NCBI RefSeq assembly: GCF_014489075.1
Contig: NZ_JACTGR010000002.1
Coordinates: forward strand, 682,001 to 746,000
Reading direction: 5' to 3'
Length of the DNA: 64,000 nt
DNA from: Sphingomonas sp. JC676
GTDB lineage: Bacteria; Pseudomonadota; Alphaproteobacteria; Sphingomonadales; Sphingomonadaceae
A program made the position numbers and the translations under genes. This document shows, piece after piece, positions 8,056 through 17,115 of this stretch (the stretch's first letter is position 1; every line of letters starts with the position of its first letter). The notes beneath the pieces were generated by a model. The model saw nothing but the letters and a program-made list of their open reading frames with translations, made no database searches and was not told where the DNA came from.

Positions 8056-9678
8056 GTGACCAAATCCTACGACGCGCTCATCATCGGCGGCGGCCATAAC
8101 GGCCTGGTCTGCGCCTTTTATCTCGCCCGCACCGGGCTGAAGGTCCGCGTACTCGAGCGCCGCCACATCGTCGGCGGCGCAGCGGTGACCGAGGAATTCC
8201 ATCCCGGCTTCCGCAACTCGACCGCGAGCTACACGGTCAGCCTCCTCCGCCCCAAGGTGATCGCCGACATGCGGCTGCACGAACGCGGCTGGCGGATCAT
8301 CGAGCGGACGATCAGCAACTTCTTTCCGCACGAAGGCGGCTATCTGAAGCTCGGCGGCGGCCAGGCGCGCACCCGGGCCGAGTTCGCGCGCTTCTCGCAG
8401 AAGGACGCCGAAACCTTCCCGAAATACGAGGAAGCGCTGGAGCGCGTCGCAGAAGTGCTGCGCGACATGGCACTCAAGACCCCGCCCAATGCCGGCGGCG
8501 GCATCCGCGCCTTGCTGGCCGCGGCATCGCAGGGGCGGCGCCTGGCGAAGATGGATATCGAGGCCCAGCGCGACGTGATGGACCTGTTCGTCAAGTCCGC
8601 CCGCAGCTTCCTCGATAGCTGGTACGAGAACGAATATATCCAGGCCGCGTTCGGCTTCGACGCCGTCGTCGGCAACTATGCCAGCCCCGATACGCCGGGC
8701 AGCGCCTATGTGCTGCTCCACCACGTCTTCGGCGAGATCAACGGCAAGAAGGGCATGTGGGGCCATAGCGTCGGCGGGATGGGCGCGATCACCCAATACA
8801 TGGCCGAGGCGTGCGTCGAGGCCGGGGTCGAGATCAGCCTCGAGGCGCCGGTCGCGAAAGTGCTGGTCGATGGCAACAAGGTCACCGGCGTCCGACTGGA
8901 GAGCGGCGAGGAGATCGCTGCCAGCGTGGTCGCCGCCAATGTTGGCCCGGCTTTGCTCTATCGCCAGCTGGTCGAGCGCAGCGACATGACGCCCGAATTC
9001 GCTCGCCGCATGGACAATTACAAGGCCGGTTCGGGCACCTTCCGGATGAATGTGGCGCTCTCCGAGCTGCCCGACTTCACCGTGCTGCCCGGCAAGGAGA
9101 AGGCCGAGCATCACACCGCCGGCATCATCATCTCGCCGACGCTCGACTACATGGATAAGGCCTTCACCGACGCCAAGGCGTTCGGCTGGTCGAAGGAGCC
9201 GATCGTCGAGATGAAGCTGCCCACCTCGGTGGACGACAGCCTCGCCCCGCCGGGGATGCACATCGCCTCGCTCTTCTGCCAGCAATTCGCGCCCGTGCTC
9301 CCGGCCGGACGCAGCTGGGACGATGAGCGCGAAGCCGCGGCGGACCTGATCGTCGATACGGTCACGAAGCACGCGCCCAATTTCAAGGGATCGATCATCG
9401 CCCGCCAGATCCACTCGCCGCTCGATCTTGAGCGCAAGTTCGGCCTGATCGGCGGCGACATCATGCACGGCCACATGACGCTCGATCAGCTCTGGGCCGC
9501 GCGCCCGGTCCTGGGCCATGGCGATTATCGCGCGCCGATCCAGGGCCTCTACATGTGCGGATCGGGCACCCATCCCGGCGGCGGCGTCACCGGCGCGCCC
9601 GGCCACAATGCTGCGCACGAAATCCTCAAGGATCGGAGCCTATTCGGCCGGTTGTTCGGCCGCAGCGTTCCCGCGTAG
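8056..9678 (+). CDS. FAD-dependent oxidoreductase, phytoene dehydrogenase/PYROXD2-like
   Basis: 540 residues if GTG 8056 is the start; upstream codons in frame lie in the palindromic repeat and are unlikely to be translated. The FAD-binding motif is at the N terminus (ALIIGGGHNGLVCAFYLAR), followed by VLERRHIVGGAAVTEE. The C-terminal signature is GLYMCGSGTHPGGGVTGAPG. This is the NAD(P)/FAD-dependent amine oxidase-like family related to CrtI and PYROXD2. No carotenoid genes are adjacent, so a catabolic oxidation following the Rieske enzyme is more likely than phytoene desaturation. Its 3' end overlaps the convergent permease by 39 bases. Confidence 0.88.
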   Translation: MTKSYDALIIGGGHNGLVCAFYLARTGLKVRVLERRHIVGGAAVTEEFHPGFRNSTASYTVSLLRPKVIADMRLHERGWRIIERTISNFFPHEGGYLKLGGGQARTRAEFARFSQKDAETFPKYEEALERVAEVLRDMALKTPPNAGGGIRALLAAASQGRRLAKMDIEAQRDVMDLFVKSARSFLDSWYENEYIQAAFGFDAVVGNYASPDTPGSAYVLLHHVFGEINGKKGMWGHSVGGMGAITQYMAEACVEAGVEISLEAPVAKVLVDGNKVTGVRLESGEEIAASVVAANVGPALLYRQLVERSDMTPEFARRMDNYKAGSGTFRMNVALSELPDFTVLPGKEKAEHHTAGIIISPTLDYMDKAFTDAKAFGWSKEPIVEMKLPTSVDDSLAPPGMHIASLFCQQFAPVLPAGRSWDDEREAAADLIVDTVTKHAPNFKGSIIARQIHSPLDLERKFGLIGGDIMHGHMTLDQLWAARPVLGHGDYRAPIQGLYMCGSGTHPGGGVTGAPGHNAAHEILKDRSLFGRLFGRSVPA

Positions 9679-10929
9679 CGTAAGGTAATAAAGCGGCACC
9701 GCGGTCAGCATCAGGATCAGGCTGAGCCCGCCCGCCTCCCAGCCCGATCCCCACATCGCCCAGAACGCGAAGACCAGCCCGACCGCCGCCACCGGCTGCA
9801 GCAGGCGCAGCCGGAGCGCCGAGAGGCACGCGCCGATATAGAGCCACAAGGTCGCCGCTGTGGTCAGCCGCAGCATGAAGTCGAGCAGCCCCGCGGTCGA
9901 GCGGCTGGCATTGCTCAGCACCAGGATCGAGGCCAGCCCGCTCGACAGGATCAGTGCCCCGACCGGCACGTCGCGGCGGTTGGTCACGCCGATCCAGCGC
10001 GGCAGCACGCCCGCGCGCGACATGCCGAGCGGCAGTTCGCCCTGCACCAGCACCCAGCCGTTGAGACAGCCCACCGCCGCGACCACCGTCAGCGCGGCGA
10101 CCCCCAACCCCGCCGCGCGGCCCCAGAAGGTCTCGACGAACAGGGCCATCGGCGCGGTCGCATTGGCGACGGTCGCCTCGGGCAGCGCGAAGACGATGCC
10201 CGAGCACACCACGACATAGAGCCCGCCGGTCAGCACCAGCCCGACCATCGTCGCACGGACGACATTGCGCGCCGGATCGCGCACCCGCGCCGCGGCGACA
10301 CTCGCGCATTCGAACCCGACCACCGCGTAGAAGGCCAGGGTCAGCGCCGGCGTGAGCTGGCCCCATTGGAACGGCGCATGTGGTGCGCTGCGGAACTGCC
10401 CACCCCCGGCCAGCGCCAGCCCTGCGACGATGATGACGACCGCGACCAGCGGCAGCAGCTTGAGCGCGGTGGTGGCCACCTGGAACCGCCCGGAGGTCTT
10501 TGCCCCCTGCAGGTTGAGCAGGGTCATCAGCCAGATCAGCGCCGTTGCCGACAAGGCGAGCGCCAGCGGCGTCGCCGCGAGCACTGGAAAAAAGGCGGCG
10601 AGATAGCGGATCGCGGTCAGCGAGATCACCGCATTGGCGGACCAGATGCCGACCCAATAGGCCCAACCGATCAGCACGCCAGCCAACGGCCCCAGCGCCC
10701 GGGCGCAGATCGCCACCGCGCCGGTTTCCTCAGGCATCGCCGCCGCGAGCCGGCTCAGCACCAATGCGATCAGCAGCGCCCCGCCAACGCCGACGAACCA
10801 GGCGACCAGCCCGGTCCAGCCATAGGGCGCAAGCTGCGCGGGAAGCACGAAGATGCCGGAGCCGACCATGCCGCCGACGACGAGCGCCGCCGCGGTCCAG
10901 AAGCCGAAGGGCCGTTCCGTCGCCGCCAT
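9640..10929 (-). CDS. APC family amino acid/polyamine permease
   Basis: 429 residues from ATG 10929; a longer in-frame extension runs into the neighbouring gene's antisense and is rejected. The protein is about twelve hydrophobic helices and opens with the APC signature GFWTAAALVVGGMVGSGIFV (unwound first helix with GSGIF). FYAVVGFECASVAAARVRDP marks helix 6. It probably imports an amino acid or amine across the inner membrane. It converges with the FAD oxidoreductase, overlapping it by 39 bases. The nearby TetR/Rieske/FAD genes suggest, but do not prove, that it imports their substrate. Confidence 0.88.
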   Translation of the reverse strand: MAATERPFGFWTAAALVVGGMVGSGIFVLPAQLAPYGWTGLVAWFVGVGGALLIALVLSRLAAAMPEETGAVAICARALGPLAGVLIGWAYWVGIWSANAVISLTAIRYLAAFFPVLAATPLALALSATALIWLMTLLNLQGAKTSGRFQVATTALKLLPLVAVVIIVAGLALAGGGQFRSAPHAPFQWGQLTPALTLAFYAVVGFECASVAAARVRDPARNVVRATMVGLVLTGGLYVVVCSGIVFALPEATVANATAPMALFVETFWGRAAGLGVAALTVVAAVGCLNGWVLVQGELPLGMSRAGVLPRWIGVTNRRDVPVGALILSSGLASILVLSNASRSTAGLLDFMLRLTTAATLWLYIGACLSALRLRLLQPVAAVGLVFAFWAMWGSGWEAGGLSLILMLTAVPLYYLTLRGNAAAEQPAE

Positions 10930-11004
10930 ATGCGCTTCCCCCCAAGGTCGGACGCGAAGTGAACCATATTTGCCCGGCGGCGCATAGGTCTTACACAGGA
11001 GGCA

Positions 11005-12588
11005 ATGTCGCTCTCCACTTCCCGCTATCATCCCCGCCTCGTCGAAGCCGCGCTGGCGCTGCACGACAATCGCCTGTCCGAGGCCGAACCGCTGCTCAAG
11101 CAGCATCTCAAAGCCGATCCCTTCGATGTCGCGGCGATCCGCATGCTCGCCGAGCTGGCGGGCCGGATCGGTCGCTATCGGGACGCGGAATCGCTGCTGC
11201 GCCGCGCGATCGAGCTGGCGCCCGGCTTTACCGCCGCCCGCGCCAATCTGGCGCTCGTCCTCTATCGCCTCAACCGACCGACCGACGCGCTTGCCGAGCT
11301 CGACCAGGTGCTGGGCGAGGATCCCGACAATATCGGCCACGCCAATCTGAAGGCTGCGGCGCTCGGCCGGCTCGGCGGCTTCGACGAGGCGATCGCGCTC
11401 TACGAATCGATCCTCGCCGCCGCGCCCAACCAGCCGCGCGTCTGGATGAGCTTCGGCCATATGCTCAAGACCGTCGGCCGCCAGGCCGAAGGCGTCGCCG
11501 CCTATCGCCGCGCGCTGGCGCAGACGCCGAGCCTCGGCGAAGCCTGGTGGAGCCTCGCCAACCTCAAGACCGTCCGCTTCGACGATGGCGACATCGCAGC
11601 GATGGAAGCCGCGCTCGAGCAATCGGACCTGTCGGACGAGGACCGCTTCCACCTCGATTTCGCGCTGGGCAAGGCGTTCGAGGACCGCCGCGATCCCCCG
11701 CGCGCCTTCGCGCATTACGAGGCCGGCAACGCGCTGCGCCGGACCCAGCTCAAATATGACGCCGACGAGACCCAAGCGTTCGTCGATGCCAGCATCGCGC
11801 TCTACACGAGTGAGTTCCTCGATGCCCGTGCCGGCCAGGGATGCGACTCCCCTGCCCCGATCTTCATCCTCGGCATGCCCCGCGCCGGCTCCACCCTGAT
11901 CGAGCAGATCCTAGCCAGCCATAGCCAGGTGGAAGGCACGACCGAGCTTCCCGATATCCCGGCGCTCGCACGCAAGGTCGCCGATTATCCCTCGGGCGCA
12001 GCGGCGCTGTCGGCCGCGCAGCTCGTCGAGATGGGCGAGGCCTTTCTCAAGCGCGCCGCCGTGCAGCGCCACACCGACCGCCCCTATTTCATCGACAAAT
12101 TGCCCAACAACTGGGCGCATCTGCCGCTGATCCACCTGATCCTGCCGAACGCGAAGATCATCGACGCGCGCCGCCACCCGCTCGGGTGCTGCTTCTCCAA
12201 CTTCAAGCAGCATTTCGCCCGCGGCCAGGCGTTCAGCTATTCGCTCGACGATATGGGCCGCTACTATCGCGACTATGTGCGGCTGATGGCGCATGTCGAT
12301 GCGGTCCGGCCCGGTCTGGTCCACCGCGTCCTTTACGAGGCGATGGTCGACGATACCGAGGCGCAGGTCCGCGCCCTGCTCGCCTATTGCGGCCTCGATT
12401 TCGAGCCCGCCTGCCTCGAATTCCACAAGACCGATCGCGCGGTGCGCACCGCCAGTTCGGAGCAGGTCCGCCAGCCGATCTTCCGCGAGGGCACCGAAAG
12501 CTGGCAGCCGTTCGAGCCTTGGCTTGACCCGCTCAAGGCAGCGCTCGGCGACGTCCTCACGCTTTACCCTACGACACCCGTCGACTGA
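11005..12588 (+). CDS. TPR-repeat sulfotransferase family protein
   Basis: 527 residues with a strong AGGAGG ribosome-binding site. The N-terminal half (about 1-260) is tandem tetratricopeptide repeats (A-x3-LL..AIELAPGFTAARANLA-type units). The C-terminal half is a PAPS-dependent sulfotransferase. FILGMPRAGSTLIEQIL is the 5'-phosphosulfate-binding loop, IDARRHPLGCCFSNF the 3'-phosphate site, and YFIDKLPNNW a further conserved block. The TPR part probably recruits a partner or acceptor. The gene lies 117 bases upstream of a TonB receptor in the same direction, a pairing that suggests a shared function at the envelope. The sulfated acceptor is unknown. Confidence 0.9.
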   Translation: MSLSTSRYHPRLVEAALALHDNRLSEAEPLLKQHLKADPFDVAAIRMLAELAGRIGRYRDAESLLRRAIELAPGFTAARANLALVLYRLNRPTDALAELDQVLGEDPDNIGHANLKAAALGRLGGFDEAIALYESILAAAPNQPRVWMSFGHMLKTVGRQAEGVAAYRRALAQTPSLGEAWWSLANLKTVRFDDGDIAAMEAALEQSDLSDEDRFHLDFALGKAFEDRRDPPRAFAHYEAGNALRRTQLKYDADETQAFVDASIALYTSEFLDARAGQGCDSPAPIFILGMPRAGSTLIEQILASHSQVEGTTELPDIPALARKVADYPSGAAALSAAQLVEMGEAFLKRAAVQRHTDRPYFIDKLPNNWAHLPLIHLILPNAKIIDARRHPLGCCFSNFKQHFARGQAFSYSLDDMGRYYRDYVRLMAHVDAVRPGLVHRVLYEAMVDDTEAQVRALLAYCGLDFEPACLEFHKTDRAVRTASSEQVRQPIFREGTESWQPFEPWLDPLKAALGDVLTLYPTTPVD

Positions 12589-12670
12589 CAGTTGCAAATC
12601 TGTCACGGCACAGAAACAAATCATATACTTCGCGCTCGCAGCATTGACGACACCCCGCCCCTGCAAACAG

Positions 12671-12698
12671 TCTCCGGTAAGTCGCCTCCTGCCGGAGA
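12671..12698 (+). promoter_or_regulatory. Hairpin masking the TonB receptor ribosome-binding site
   Basis: TCTCCGG (12671-12677) pairs perfectly with CCGGAGA (12692-12698) across a 14-base loop. The second arm contains the GGAG Shine-Dalgarno of the receptor start at 12706, so the fold would hide it and could control translation. Confidence 0.45.
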
Positions 12699-12705
12699 AT
12701 ATCGA

Positions 12706-15264
12706 ATGGTTTCGATCCCGCGCCGCCTGACTATCGCAGCTCTGCTGACTTCCACCGCTTTCGCGATGCCTGCGTTCGCGCAGGAAACCGAAACGGTCGT
12801 CTCCGACACCGACATCGTTGTTACCGCGCAGAAGCGCGAGGAAAGCCTGCAGAACGTTCCGATCAGCATCCAGGCACTGGGCACCCGCAAGCTCGACCAG
12901 CTGAACATTTCCAATTTCGTGGAATATTCGCAGCTCCTGCCGTCGCTGTCGTTCCAGACGAGCCAGCCGGGCTCCACCACGGTCTATATGCGCGGTGTCG
13001 CCTCAGGTGGCGACGGCAACCATTCGGGATCGCTCCCTTCCGTCGGCGTCTATCTCGACGAACAGCCGATCACCACAATCGGCGGCACCCTCGACGTACA
13101 CATCTACGACATCGCACGTATCGAGAGCCTCGCTGGGCCGCAGGGCACGCTCTACGGCGCTTCCAGCCAGGCGGGCACGATCCGCATCATCACCAACAAG
13201 CCCGAGACGAGCAGCTTCTACGGCCGCGTCGATGCCGAGGGTAATCTGGTCAACAAGGGCGGGTTCGGCGGCAAGGTCGAGGGCATGCTCAACGTGCCAC
13301 TCTCGTCCTGGGCGGCGCTGCGCATGTCAGGCTTCTATCAGCACGATTCCGGCTATATCGACAATGTGCCGGGCACCCGCAGCTTTATCGGCGGGATCAG
13401 CGTCAACAACAACGCGTTCGTGAAGGACGATTATAACGACGTCGATACCTGGGGCGGCCGTGCGGCGCTCAAGGTTGATCTCGACGATAATTGGATCGTG
13501 ACGCCGACGGTCCTCTACCAGGAATCGCGCACCAACGGCACGTTCGGCGGCGACGCCCAGGTCGGCGATCTCAAGGTGCAGCATTTCTTCCCCGATTGGC
13601 GCAAGGACCGCTTCATCCAGGCGGCGCTGACGATCGAGGGCAGGATCGGCAATTGGGACGTGACCTATGCCGGTGCCTATCTGGACCGGAAGGACTCATC
13701 GTCCAGCGACTATACCGATTATTCCGAGGCCTATGACTCGCTCTATTCGTCGGTCGGCGGCCTGGCAGGCTATTTCTATTATCAGGACGCCGCGGGCAAC
13801 ACGATCGATCCGCGCCAGCAGGTGCTGGGATCGGATCACTTCAAGAAGCTCAGCCAGGAATTGCGCGTCGCCTCGCCGCAGGATTCACCCTTCCGCGTCG
13901 TCGCCGGCCTGTTCTACCAGCGCCAGAGCAACGCGATCCATCAGGACTATCGGATCGCCAATCTCAGCCCGAACCTGTCGGTCAACGGCTTCCCGGGCAC
14001 GCTGTGGCTCACCCAGCAGCACCGCGTCGACAAGGACTATGCCGCGTTCGGCGAGGCGAGCTTCGATATCCTGCCCACGCTGACGATCACCGGCGGCGGC
14101 CGCGTCTACAAATACGACAACTCGCTGATCGGCTTTTTCGGCTTCGGCCGCGATCCCGCTTATTATCAGGGTGCCGCGGGCAATCCCCCGCCCAATGCCG
14201 CAGGCAGCACGCGGACGGGCGTGGCCGGGTGCTACACCACCCAGGGCATGACCTTGCGCGATGCGCAGCTTGCCGGCGCCCCTACCACCTTGCTCCCGGC
14301 AGCGGTCTCCGGCAGCCCCTGCACCAACCTCGCCGATTTCGAGAATGGCAAGCTGGTGCCAAAGTCGACCGAGGGCGACGGCTTCCTCCACCGGGTGAAC
14401 CTCACCTGGAAGCCGATCAAGGACGTGCTGCTCTACGCGACTTGGTCGCGCGGCTACCGTCCCGGCGGCATCAATAGGCGCGCGACCATCGCACCCTATG
14501 CCGCCGATTTCCTGACCAATTACGAGGTCGGCTGGAAGACCACGCTGGCCGACGGCATGCTGCGCTTCAATGGCTCGATCTATCAGCAGGAATGGAAGAA
14601 GTTCCAGTTCTCCTTCCTCGGCCAGAACAGCTTCACCGAGATCCATAACGGCCCCAATGCGCGCATTCGCGGTGTCGAGGCCGACGTGAACTTCGTCTCG
14701 GGCGGGCTGACGCTGACCGCGGCGGGTTCCTATACCGATGCCAAGACGCGGCAGAATCTGTGCGGCTATGACGACGCCACCTATAGCTGCACCAATCCCG
14801 GCCCGGACGGCGCGATCAACTATATCTCGGCGCCCATAGGCACCCGGCTACCCGTCACGCCGCGCTTCAAGATCAATGGCACGGCGCGCTACCAGGTGCC
14901 GATCGGCTCGGCCAAGGCCTATATCCAGGGGATAATCGCACACCAGAGCTCGGCCGCGTCGGACGTGCGGACCAAGGTGTTCATCCTGCCGCTGCACGAT
15001 CCGACCGATCCGGCGACCGCTGCCGATCCGACCAGCTATTACAATGCGGCGCAGGCACTCGGGCGGCTTCCCGCCTACACCACCGGCGACCTGGCGATCG
15101 GCGCCGAGTTCACCAGCTTCACGCTGGAAGCGTTCGTGCAGAATATATGGGACGAGCGCGGCCAGATCTCGCGCTTCCAGGAATGCGGGAGCTGTGGCCA
15201 GCGGCCCTATGCCGTCTATATCCGCCCCCGCACGATCGGCATCCGCGCCGGGACCAAGTTCTAA
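12706..15264 (+). CDS. TonB-dependent outer-membrane receptor
   Basis: 852 residues from ATG 12706. A signal peptide (LTIAALLTSTAFAMPAFAQ) is followed by a TonB-box-like segment DIVVTAQKREESLQNVP. The plug domain contains RIESLAGPQGTLYGASSQAG, the canonical plug motif, and the rest is a long beta-barrel ending in an aromatic-rich strand and final Phe. It would import a large or scarce ligand across the outer membrane using TonB energy. It resembles sphingomonad receptors often called iron receptors, but no iron-specific site is seen. It follows the TPR-sulfotransferase, possibly co-transcribed, and a hairpin covers its ribosome-binding site. Confidence 0.93.
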   Translation: MVSIPRRLTIAALLTSTAFAMPAFAQETETVVSDTDIVVTAQKREESLQNVPISIQALGTRKLDQLNISNFVEYSQLLPSLSFQTSQPGSTTVYMRGVASGGDGNHSGSLPSVGVYLDEQPITTIGGTLDVHIYDIARIESLAGPQGTLYGASSQAGTIRIITNKPETSSFYGRVDAEGNLVNKGGFGGKVEGMLNVPLSSWAALRMSGFYQHDSGYIDNVPGTRSFIGGISVNNNAFVKDDYNDVDTWGGRAALKVDLDDNWIVTPTVLYQESRTNGTFGGDAQVGDLKVQHFFPDWRKDRFIQAALTIEGRIGNWDVTYAGAYLDRKDSSSSDYTDYSEAYDSLYSSVGGLAGYFYYQDAAGNTIDPRQQVLGSDHFKKLSQELRVASPQDSPFRVVAGLFYQRQSNAIHQDYRIANLSPNLSVNGFPGTLWLTQQHRVDKDYAAFGEASFDILPTLTITGGGRVYKYDNSLIGFFGFGRDPAYYQGAAGNPPPNAAGSTRTGVAGCYTTQGMTLRDAQLAGAPTTLLPAAVSGSPCTNLADFENGKLVPKSTEGDGFLHRVNLTWKPIKDVLLYATWSRGYRPGGINRRATIAPYAADFLTNYEVGWKTTLADGMLRFNGSIYQQEWKKFQFSFLGQNSFTEIHNGPNARIRGVEADVNFVSGGLTLTAAGSYTDAKTRQNLCGYDDATYSCTNPGPDGAINYISAPIGTRLPVTPRFKINGTARYQVPIGSAKAYIQGIIAHQSSAASDVRTKVFILPLHDPTDPATAADPTSYYNAAQALGRLPAYTTGDLAIGAEFTSFTLEAFVQNIWDERGQISRFQECGSCGQRPYAVYIRPRTIGIRAGTKF

Positions 15265-15283
15265 GGCGAAACCCAAACAAACC

Positions 15284-15362
15284 CGTCACCCCGGCGAAAG
15301 CCGGGGCCCAGAGTCACAAGCATGGACTATTTGGCTCTGGATCCCGGCTTTCGGGATGACGG
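15284..15362. repeat. Intergenic palindromic repeat (CGTCACCCCGGC... type)
   Basis: An imperfect 79-base inverted repeat. It begins CGTCACCCCGGCGAAAGCCG, has CAGAGTC/GGCTCTGG inner arms, and ends ATCCCGGCTTTCGGGATGACG. The left part alone forms a CCCCGGC-GAAA-GCCGGGG hairpin. It sits between convergent genes and probably helps end both transcripts. A shorter relative lies at 57842-57873. Confidence 0.75.
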
Positions 15363-15388
15363 AATAGTTGTGCTCAGCCCGCTGACGA

Positions 15389-16144
15389 TCAGATTCCGCC
15401 CTCAACCGTCTCCAGGCCCCTGGCCTTGAGCCCGGCGATCAGCGCCTCGACGCACGCGTCGACGAGCGCCTGATCCGTCGCGCGCACGACGAAGTTCGCG
15501 CCCGTTTTTCCATCGCGGAAGAAGGGATAGCTGCCGATCGACACCCCCTCGTGCGCGTGCTCTGTCTCGCGCAGGAACTCGGCGATCTCGCTCTCCGCCA
15601 CCCAGCTCCCCACCGTGCGCGAAACCACCGGCAACCCGCCCTCCAGCGTTCCCGTCAGCGCATCGAGCATGCCCGCGGTGATGTGCGGCACGCCCGCCAG
15701 GATGAAGAGGTTGCCCACCCGGATGCCCGGCGCGCCGGACATGCGGTTGGGGATCAGATCGGCGCCCTCGGGCACCCGCGCCATCCGCAGCCGCGCATCG
15801 GTCAGCCCGCCCTTCGTCTGGTAATAGCGTTCGAGCACCGCGCGGGCGTGCGGGTGCACCACCACGCCCACGCCCAGCGCCGCCGCGATCGCATCGACGG
15901 TGATGTCGTCATGCGTCGGCCCGATCCCGCCGGTGGTGAAGCAATAATCGTTGCGGGCCCTGAGCGCATTGACCGCCTCGACGATCGCCGCCTGCACATC
16001 GGGCACCACGCGCACCTCGGCGAGTCGGATTCCCTGCACGTTGAGCCAGCTCGCGATCTGCGCGATATTCTTGTCCTGGGTCCGGCCCGAGAGGATCTCG
16101 TCGCCGATCACCACCAATGCCGCGGTCCAGATGCGCTCGCCCAT
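15389..16144 (-). CDS. Molybdopterin-binding (MoaB/CinA-type) domain protein
   Basis: 251 residues from ATG 16144. The N-terminal MoCF-type domain shows AALVVIGDEILSGRTQDKNI and FTTGGIGPTHDDITVDAIA, the signatures of the competence/damage-inducible protein CinA N-terminal domain and of MoaB/MoeA-like proteins. The CinA C-terminal deamidase domain is absent, so it is a stand-alone MoCF protein; the exact reaction is uncertain (nucleotide or cofactor pyrophosphatase activity is known for CinA relatives). It is divergent from map with 63 bases between. Confidence 0.88.
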   Translation of the reverse strand: MGERIWTAALVVIGDEILSGRTQDKNIAQIASWLNVQGIRLAEVRVVPDVQAAIVEAVNALRARNDYCFTTGGIGPTHDDITVDAIAAALGVGVVVHPHARAVLERYYQTKGGLTDARLRMARVPEGADLIPNRMSGAPGIRVGNLFILAGVPHITAGMLDALTGTLEGGLPVVSRTVGSWVAESEIAEFLRETEHAHEGVSIGSYPFFRDGKTGANFVVRATDQALVDACVEALIAGLKARGLETVEGGI

Positions 16145-16207
16145 GTCGGTCGCATAGCTCAGCCGGAAGGTCTCGCAAAGCGGCGCGCGCCCGCCTATAT
16201 TCTCGAA

Positions 16208-17032
16208 ATGACCGAATATGTGACCGTCACCGCCGACATGCCGCAGGCGCGCAGCCACGCGATCAAGCTCCACGGGCCCGAGGGCTTCGAGGGGATGCGC
16301 AAGGCCGGCCGACTCGCCGCCGAGATCCTCGACGCGCTCGTCCCCCATGTTGTGCCCGGCGTCACCACCGAGGAGCTGGACGATATCGTCCGCAACATGT
16401 CGGTCGCGGGTGGCGGCGTCCCCGCCACGCTCGGCTATCGCGGCTACACGCACAGCTGCTGCATCTCGATCAACCATGTCGTCTGCCACGGCATCCCGAG
16501 CGACCGCACCCTCAAGGACGGCGATATCGTCAATATCGACGTCACCCCGATGCTGGACGGCTGGCACGGCGATACCAGCCGCATGTTCCTGGTCGGCGAC
16601 GTGCCGATCAAGGCGCGCCGCCTGGTCGACGTCACCTATGAATGCCTGATGCTCGGCATTGAGCAGGCCAAGCCGGGCAATCATCTGGGCGACATCAGCA
16701 ACGCGATCCAGCGCCATGCCGAGCGGCACCGCTACGGCGTCGTCCGCGATTTCTGCGGCCATGGCCTGGGCCAGGTCTTCCACGATGCGCCCGAGGTCGT
16801 CCATGTCGGCCGCCCCGGCACCGGCCCGGAGCTGCGTCCCGGCATGTTCTTCACGATCGAGCCGATGATCAATATCGGTCGCCCCGACGTGAAGCTGCTG
16901 GAGGATGGCTGGACGGCGGTCACGCGCGACCGCTCGCTCTCGGCTCAGTTCGAGCATTCGATCGGGATTACCGAGGACGGCTGCGAGATCTTCACCAAGA
17001 GCCCCAAGGGGCTGGACCGCCCGCCTTATTGA
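16208..17032 (+). CDS. map: Type I methionine aminopeptidase
   Basis: 274 residues. It removes the initiator methionine from nascent proteins in the cytoplasm. All five metal ligands of the pita-bread fold are present: Asp in NIDVTPMLDGWHGDTSR (two), His in CGHGLGQVFHDAP, Glu in FTIEPM, and Glu in FEHSIGIT. Substrate His is in YTHSCCISINHVVCHGIP. Length is about 25 residues longer than E. coli Map because of an N-terminal extension. Start ATG 16208 was chosen because upstream in-frame sequence belongs to the antisense of the divergent gene. Confidence 0.95.
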   Translation: MTEYVTVTADMPQARSHAIKLHGPEGFEGMRKAGRLAAEILDALVPHVVPGVTTEELDDIVRNMSVAGGGVPATLGYRGYTHSCCISINHVVCHGIPSDRTLKDGDIVNIDVTPMLDGWHGDTSRMFLVGDVPIKARRLVDVTYECLMLGIEQAKPGNHLGDISNAIQRHAERHRYGVVRDFCGHGLGQVFHDAPEVVHVGRPGTGPELRPGMFFTIEPMINIGRPDVKLLEDGWTAVTRDRSLSAQFEHSIGITEDGCEIFTKSPKGLDRPPY

Positions 17033-17115
17033 GTGCGGGCGGCCGCGGCGCCATGATCTGCTGCCGGAATCTGCTGAAAGACCGGACTAGCCGATAGCGG
17101 TGTGGGTCCGCCCGG

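Noticed and set aside
6697..9618. 973-residue frame on the minus strand
   Set aside because: Antisense of the Rieske and FAD genes; Arg/Gly/His-rich with no domain.
9640..11775. 711-residue frame containing the APC permease
   Set aside because: The N-terminal 280 residues are antisense of the TPR-sulfotransferase; the permease starts at 10929.
15389..16957. 522-residue frame containing the molybdopterin-binding protein
   Set aside because: The upstream part is antisense of methionine aminopeptidase; the protein starts at 16144.
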